A stretch of 11,403 nt of DNA from Bacteroidota bacterium (GTDB lineage Bacteria; Bacteroidota; Bacteroidia; SpSt-205; S141-50): the NCBI GenBank assembly GCA_015490695.1, contig WFXK01000134.1:1-11403 (forward strand), in the 5' to 3' direction. The translations under genes were made by a program, and so were the position numbers. Below, piece after piece: positions 7,021 to 11,403 of this stretch. Each line of letters starts with the position of its first letter. Position 1 is the first letter of the stretch. The notes under the pieces were generated by a model. It was not told the origin of the DNA. It did no database searches and saw only the letters and a list, made by a program, of their open reading frames with translations.

Positions 7021-8643
7021 ATGAAAAAGCTCCCTATCGGTATCGCTGACTTTAAAAAACTTCGCAAAGGAAACTTCATCTATATAGACAAAACGCCATT
7101 TATAGAAAAACTCTTAAGCGAAGGAAGTGTTTATTTTCTTTCTCGTCCACGACGATTCGGGAAAAGCCTATTCCTATCTACGCTTTATTACTATTTTAAG
7201 AATCAGCGCCAACTGTTCAAGGGACTCTATATTGACCAACATTGGGAAGTCGAAAAGGAATATGCAGTGATACGATTAACAATGACCTCCTTCCCTCACA
7301 GTAATATAAAATACATGAAGATGGGATTAAATGATATCTTAAGAGAACATTTTGTTAGGTATGAAACAGAGGATTATTATAAATCAGAGGATTCTCCGAC
7401 AAATAACTTAAGGCGACTTATTTCGGTGTTGATAGAACGTCATAGGGAAGTAGTCATTCTAATAGACGAGTACGACGCACCATTGACTAACAACTTGTTT
7501 AGAGAGGATTTGTTTGAGGAGGTGAAAGTTTTTTTGAGGGAGTTTTACAGGGTTTTGAAGGATTATGAGGGGGCGCTGCGGTTTGTTTTTGTTACAGGAG
7601 TAACAAAATTTGCCCATGTTACGTTGTTTTCTGGTTTTAATAACTTAAATGATATTTCGCTATTACGGGAATATAGTACCATTTGCGGCTATACTCAGAA
7701 AGAGTTGGAGGAGTACTTTAGGGAATATTTTCCTGAGAGGGAGGGTGAGCGGGAGGAGTTGCTTAGATGGATAAGGGAATGGTACAATGGTTATGATTTT
7801 TATGGTTACGATGAAGGCGAGGGATTATCGTATGAGGAGCATAAAGAGAGGTACTTTGTTTATAATCCTTATGATGTGTTGTTGTTTTTCAGAGATAGGA
7901 CTTTTGGCAATTATTGGTTTGCTACCGCAACCCCCCATTTCCTTATTGAGTTTGCGCAAAAAAGAGGTATACCTATCAAAGTTGCAGAAACGGAGAATAA
8001 GACTATTACTAAAGAGGACATGGAGGTAATAGAAGTAAATCAGATGAATACAAAAGCATTGATGTATCAGACAGGATACTTAACTATAGAGAGGCGATAT
8101 GCAAGTCCTGAGAGTGGATTAGTTTACACTTTAAGAATTCCTAACAAGGAAGTGCGCTATTCACTGGGTAAATATCTTTTGGAAGTTTATTTCAGAGCTG
8201 CTGAGAGATGGGATTTAGAAACCGCAGCCAAGATGCTTCAGTACTTAAAGCAAGGGGATGTAGAGGGTTTCTTAACTCAAGTGCAAAAGCTCTATGAATG
8301 GCTCCCTTACCCTGCTCCTAAGAACGTTATGAGCTATGAAGATTTCCATAGAGATGTATTTATAACGATTCTATGGACCTTAAATATCCGACCAACTATA
8401 GAAGATGTGTCCTTAAGAGGAAGAGTAGACATGGTATTTGAAAAAGAAAATAATCTTTATATTGTAGAGTTCAAAGTGAATGATGGCAAAAACGAGGTAA
8501 AAGAAGCCCTTAAACAAATAAAGAAAAAAGGATACCACAAAAAGTACGAAAATAGCCATAAGCGAGTGTTCCTAATAGGCATTGAATATGACCGAAAAGC
8601 AAGAACATTAAGATGGTTGTGGGAGACTTGTAAATCAGAATAA
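7021..8643 (+). CDS. AAA-ATPase-like protein with C-terminal PD-(D/E)XK nuclease-like domain
   Basis: This 540-residue protein belongs to the AAA-ATPase_like (PF09820) plus DUF1703/PD-(D/E)XK (PF08011) family, common and often multi-copy in Bacteroidota and of unproven function. The N-terminus has the family entry GIADFKKLRKGNFIYIDKT (7-25). The family Walker A is SRPRRFGKS (41-49), and Walker B is VVILIDEYDAPL (144-155, Asp149, Glu150). A GVTKFAHVTLFSG segment (193-205) follows. The C-terminal nuclease-like motif is GRVDMVF (467-473, Asp470), then IVEFKV (481-486, Glu483, Lys485), with a possible conserved Gln499 and Tyr505 after it. Both the ATP-binding and nuclease-core residues look intact, so the gene is not visibly decayed. 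It stands alone between divergent icd and the next promoter. Glu and Arg codon use changes sharply inside residues about 148-280. The ATG at 7021 is favoured because family homology begins there and a -7 element lies just upstream. Confidence 0.85.
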   Translation: MKKLPIGIADFKKLRKGNFIYIDKTPFIEKLLSEGSVYFLSRPRRFGKSLFLSTLYYYFKNQRQLFKGLYIDQHWEVEKEYAVIRLTMTSFPHSNIKYMKMGLNDILREHFVRYETEDYYKSEDSPTNNLRRLISVLIERHREVVILIDEYDAPLTNNLFREDLFEEVKVFLREFYRVLKDYEGALRFVFVTGVTKFAHVTLFSGFNNLNDISLLREYSTICGYTQKELEEYFREYFPEREGEREELLRWIREWYNGYDFYGYDEGEGLSYEEHKERYFVYNPYDVLLFFRDRTFGNYWFATATPHFLIEFAQKRGIPIKVAETENKTITKEDMEVIEVNQMNTKALMYQTGYLTIERRYASPESGLVYTLRIPNKEVRYSLGKYLLEVYFRAAERWDLETAAKMLQYLKQGDVEGFLTQVQKLYEWLPYPAPKNVMSYEDFHRDVFITILWTLNIRPTIEDVSLRGRVDMVFEKENNLYIVEFKVNDGKNEVKEALKQIKKKGYHKKYENSHKRVFLIGIEYDRKARTLRWLWETCKSE

Positions 8644-8676
8644 GGTCTTATGTTTTTAATCGTAAAAAGGATTGCT

Positions 8677-8707
8677 TTGCTTCGTTAAACAAGGAAATGT
8701 ATCTTTG
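8677..8707 (+). promoter_or_regulatory. Bacteroidetes-type promoter for the secreted beta-helix gene
   Basis: TTG at 8677-8679 (within TTTG) and TATCTTTG at 8700-8707 are separated by 20 nt. This matches both the -33 TTG and the -7 TAnnTTTG elements at normal spacing. The -7 box ends 21 nt upstream of the ATG at 8729, giving a short leader of roughly 15 nt. It is the best-formed promoter in the window. Confidence 0.7.
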
Positions 8708-8728
8708 CAGAGGAAAATTCTTAATCCT

Positions 8729-11403
8729 ATGCGATGTCTATGGTGTTGGTTATTAGCACTTAGTGGATTATTGTATGCACAAAGTACTTACTACGTAGAT
8801 GCTTTGAATGGGAACGATGCCAATAGCGGTCTGACACCATCTCAGGCGAAAAAGACAATCCAAGCTGCTATTAACAGCGCTAACAATGGAGACACTATCC
8901 GCATTGCCAATGGAACCTATATAGAAGCTTTAATTATTAACAAAAGTTTAACCCTTATCGGACAAGATTCTGCTTTAACTATTCTTCAAGCACCAGCAAA
9001 AGATTCTTGCCGAGGTTGTGCCTTAGTTCGCTGTATCGCCTCCCAAGTGCAATTACAACAACTTTCTTTCCAACACCATGCAAAAGATGCCCAGTACACT
9101 ATAGAAGTCCAAGGAGGACATTGCGAAATTTATCAATGTAGATTCCAATGTACAGGACACTACCTCTATGGCGATTGGTTCGATAAAACGACCGCAATAC
9201 GACTAAAAAGCACCCTTGCTACGGTAGTGGTCAAAGAAAGTAGTTTTTATGGATTTTATGGAATTGGCATTTTGCTTGCCGATGCCCCTTGTCTGACACA
9301 ACCCTGCTTTGTTGAAAACAATTACTTTTACTTCCAAGGAGACCAAGCCATCACTTATTTATGGAATCAAAACGGTGGCATTGTTCACGTAAAAAACAAT
9401 GTGTTCGGTGGTGACAGCGAAATGGGACTTACCTTTAATAAAGTTTCTGAAAACGTTCCTCCAACATGGGTGCTCATTACAGGAAACCAATTCAGCAATC
9501 GGGGAAACTACGCACAACTTTCACTACAATGGTTAAGAAACGATTTAAGCGGGATTCGGTTCTTAATCCAAGATAATACCTTTTTAATTCCTGACAGTGG
9601 CGTGGGAATCCGCTTAGAAGGCGGAAAAGACGTTAAAATCCTGCGTAATACCTTTAAAGGACTGGGAAGAGTGTTTGCCTGCATCCATGTAGATAATGCT
9701 TACGATGCCCGTAAACCCGATAGTTTATTGCAGTCTCCCACTGCTGTAGCCATTGACTCCAATCGCTTTGAAGCCCAAACAACAAACTATGGTTTTGCCA
9801 TTCGCTTTTTAAGAAGTGATACCATAAGCAACGATAATAGCGACTATCTCGCTATTCAAATCGGTAATACAAACGAATACGATGCAAAAATCCGTTATTG
9901 GATAGATTTCCGCACCTTCATGGGACCCAATATTCCTAATCGCTTTGATTTACAACTACGAAGCTTCCCCTTCCGTCCTGACCACTTTAGTATAGAAGAT
10001 AAAATCATTCATCGCTTAGATGATTTATATTTTCGCCCTGAGCGTCCTTTAGTCGTTTGGGCACCCGATTCGTTCTTTATAACCCATCAATTTGACTTTC
10101 CGCTGCGGATAGACAACACAACGATTCAAGAAGCGATTGATTTAGCACAAAACAACGCACACATCTTTGTAAAAGGGAAAACACCACCTTATATAGGCAA
10201 CCTTCTTTTTAATAAAGCTTTACATTTCCACGTTGTAGATACGCCTATTATTGATGGGAAACTAACGGTTTTGTTACCTTCTGCTTCCTTAGAAGTGATT
10301 CAATATGGGAGTTTTTCCTATCAAGGTGACACTTTTAAGGTACTTTTAGGCGATTGGAATTTAAATGGTGGGGTGATTTACTTTAGTCCGAAGTCCTACT
10401 TACAAGAGCGCTTGTATCAGACCATTAAGGGAGATTCGGGTTATATTGAAACCTATCGTTTTGTAGGACAACCTGCAGGTGAAGACATTGCTGGCTTTGG
10501 TGCAATACTGGAAACGAACCGCTCTATTGGAAATTTACTTTTGCGGCGGGGACACAATGAGCAAAAAAGCACGGGATTTGGCTCTATCCTCCGCTGGTTT
10601 GATATTATCCCAGAAAACGAAGAACAACTCCAAGCCCGCTTTACCTTCCGCTATGACCCTTCAGAACTGAACGGAAAGGACTCTGCAGCACTGCAAATGT
10701 ATTATTCACAAAACGGAGGACTTTCTTATGAAGGCGTAGGAGGAAATGTTATTAGTGGCTATAAAATTTCAAAAGATAATGTGAATCGTTTTTCCATTCG
10801 TTGGACCCTTAGTGACCGCACTGCGGTTTTGGGGATATGGACGCAGCAAACAACGGCTTGTCGTAGTCAAGGGGTTCGTTTAGAAGCAACCCCTGGGTTT
10901 TATGATTATTTATGGTCTACGGGCGATACAGGCAGAGTGCTCATAGCACAAGAAAGCGGAACATACTATGTAACCGCAATAAATCCTACTACAGGACAAC
11001 GAGATACTTCTAATGTGTTTCAAGTAGTGATATTGCCTGACCCTGTGGTCACCACGGCGATGGATGGCGACCCTTGTCAAACCCTCACCCTCTCGGTAAA
11101 AACTGAACCCGGCTACCAAGTTCAATGGTCTACAGGCGATACAGGCAGCACTTTAACCCTTTCTAAAATCGTTAGCCAAGATACCATATGGGCACAAGTC
11201 TATAACGCTTATTGTCAAATCGCTTATCCTTTCGTGGTGTCGCCCTGTGGCGAACTACCTTTAAAAATCCCCAATGCCTTTAGCCCCAATGGCGATGGCA
11301 TCAATGATACATGGTTTATTGAAAACCTATGGTTTTATCCCGATAATGAAGTGGTGATTTATAATCGTTGGGGGAATTTAGTTTATCGTGCAGCACCTTA
11401 TAA
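8729..11403 (+). CDS. Large secreted beta-helix protein with Ig/PKD-like modules and CHU_C (T9SS type B) sorting domain, 3' truncated
   Basis: The frame stays open from the ATG at 8729 to the window edge, giving 891 codons plus two bases. Residues 1-17 are a signal peptide ending LLYA, with cleavage likely before Gln18. Residues 20 to about 330 form a right-handed parallel beta-helix (DUF1565/pectin-lyase-like). Its opening is YYVDALNGNDANSGLTP, and later coils carry N-x-F turns such as VKNNVFGG, ITGNQFSNRG, IQDNTF, ILRNTF and IDSNRF. A second copy of the helix-entry motif is at about 464-500. Two Ig/PKD-like modules share WSTGDTG. The tail begins IPNAFSPNGDGINDTW (847-862) and YNRWGNLVY, the gliding motility-associated C-terminal domain that targets proteins to the type IX system; about 40 residues should remain beyond the edge. 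No catalytic residues could be assigned, so adhesin, matrix protein or polysaccharide-active enzyme are all possible. Confidence 0.85.
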   Translation, partial: MRCLWCWLLALSGLLYAQSTYYVDALNGNDANSGLTPSQAKKTIQAAINSANNGDTIRIANGTYIEALIINKSLTLIGQDSALTILQAPAKDSCRGCALVRCIASQVQLQQLSFQHHAKDAQYTIEVQGGHCEIYQCRFQCTGHYLYGDWFDKTTAIRLKSTLATVVVKESSFYGFYGIGILLADAPCLTQPCFVENNYFYFQGDQAITYLWNQNGGIVHVKNNVFGGDSEMGLTFNKVSENVPPTWVLITGNQFSNRGNYAQLSLQWLRNDLSGIRFLIQDNTFLIPDSGVGIRLEGGKDVKILRNTFKGLGRVFACIHVDNAYDARKPDSLLQSPTAVAIDSNRFEAQTTNYGFAIRFLRSDTISNDNSDYLAIQIGNTNEYDAKIRYWIDFRTFMGPNIPNRFDLQLRSFPFRPDHFSIEDKIIHRLDDLYFRPERPLVVWAPDSFFITHQFDFPLRIDNTTIQEAIDLAQNNAHIFVKGKTPPYIGNLLFNKALHFHVVDTPIIDGKLTVLLPSASLEVIQYGSFSYQGDTFKVLLGDWNLNGGVIYFSPKSYLQERLYQTIKGDSGYIETYRFVGQPAGEDIAGFGAILETNRSIGNLLLRRGHNEQKSTGFGSILRWFDIIPENEEQLQARFTFRYDPSELNGKDSAALQMYYSQNGGLSYEGVGGNVISGYKISKDNVNRFSIRWTLSDRTAVLGIWTQQTTACRSQGVRLEATPGFYDYLWSTGDTGRVLIAQESGTYYVTAINPTTGQRDTSNVFQVVILPDPVVTTAMDGDPCQTLTLSVKTEPGYQVQWSTGDTGSTLTLSKIVSQDTIWAQVYNAYCQIAYPFVVSPCGELPLKIPNAFSPNGDGINDTWFIENLWFYPDNEVVIYNRWGNLVYRAAPY
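10913..11148 (+). repeat. Pair of 23-nt direct repeats encoding WSTGDTG
   Basis: The 23-nt segments 10913-10935 and 11126-11148 differ at one base (TGGTCTACG versus TGGTCTACA, followed by GGCGATACAGGCAG). They lie 213 nt (71 codons) apart in the same frame. Each encodes WSTGDTG in an Ig/PKD-like module of the secreted protein. They mark a domain duplication within the gene, not a mobile element. Confidence 0.8.

Noticed and set aside
8644..8728. Possible tRNA, small RNA or terminator in the gap after the ATPase-nuclease gene
   Set aside because: No cloverleaf or stable hairpin with a T-tract is visible; the gap is explained by the promoter at 8677-8707 and a short leader.
10910..11125. Minus-strand open frame of 71 codons
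   Set aside because: It is antisense to the Ig-like modules of the secreted protein and shows no recognisable protein features.

Overview
The window looks like chromosomal DNA from a member of the Bacteroidota. Evidence: two secreted proteins end in type IX secretion (T9SS) sorting domains, one of the YPNP 'type A' kind and one of the 'gliding motility-associated C-terminal' (CHU_C, type B) kind. Start codons lack convincing Shine-Dalgarno sequences. Several gene starts are preceded by TAnnTTTG, the -7 element used by the Bacteroidetes primary sigma factor. The DNA is AT-rich. I cannot fix a genus from sequence alone.

Layout. (1) 1-748, plus strand: the C-terminal part of a membrane O-antigen ligase/polymerase-like protein, cut by the left window edge. 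(2) 793-2256, plus strand: a secreted beta-solenoid protein with an FN3-like domain and a T9SS type A tail. (3) 6886-2240, minus strand: a tightly packed three-gene run, isocitrate dehydrogenase (icd), then the replication/recombination ATPase rarA, then a CPH-type copper P-type ATPase (copB). Its members overlap by 4 and 11 nt, and its end overlaps the secreted-protein gene tail-to-tail by 17 nt. (4) 6887-7020: a divergent intergenic region with two oppositely oriented -7 elements and a 12-bp imperfect dyad. (5) 7021-8643, plus strand: an AAA-ATPase-like protein with a C-terminal PD-(D/E)XK nuclease-like domain, of a family often multi-copy in Bacteroidota. (6) 8729 to the right edge, plus strand: at least 891 codons of a large secreted beta-helix protein with two Ig/PKD-like modules and a truncated CHU_C sorting domain, preceded by a good Bacteroidetes-type promoter.

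How the genes work together. The two secreted proteins would leave the cell through the same T9SS, whose machinery is not in the window. The icd-rarA-copB run joins unrelated functions (TCA cycle, replication-fork maintenance, copper export), so it is best read as an economical housekeeping operon. I do not see a clear new multi-gene system. The most unusual signals are the patchwork codon usage inside the AAA/PD-(D/E)XK gene, the dyad in the divergent promoter region, and the internal duplications of the secreted proteins. There is no tRNA, rRNA, CRISPR array or insertion sequence that I can recognise, and no stretch over 300 bases without a gene.
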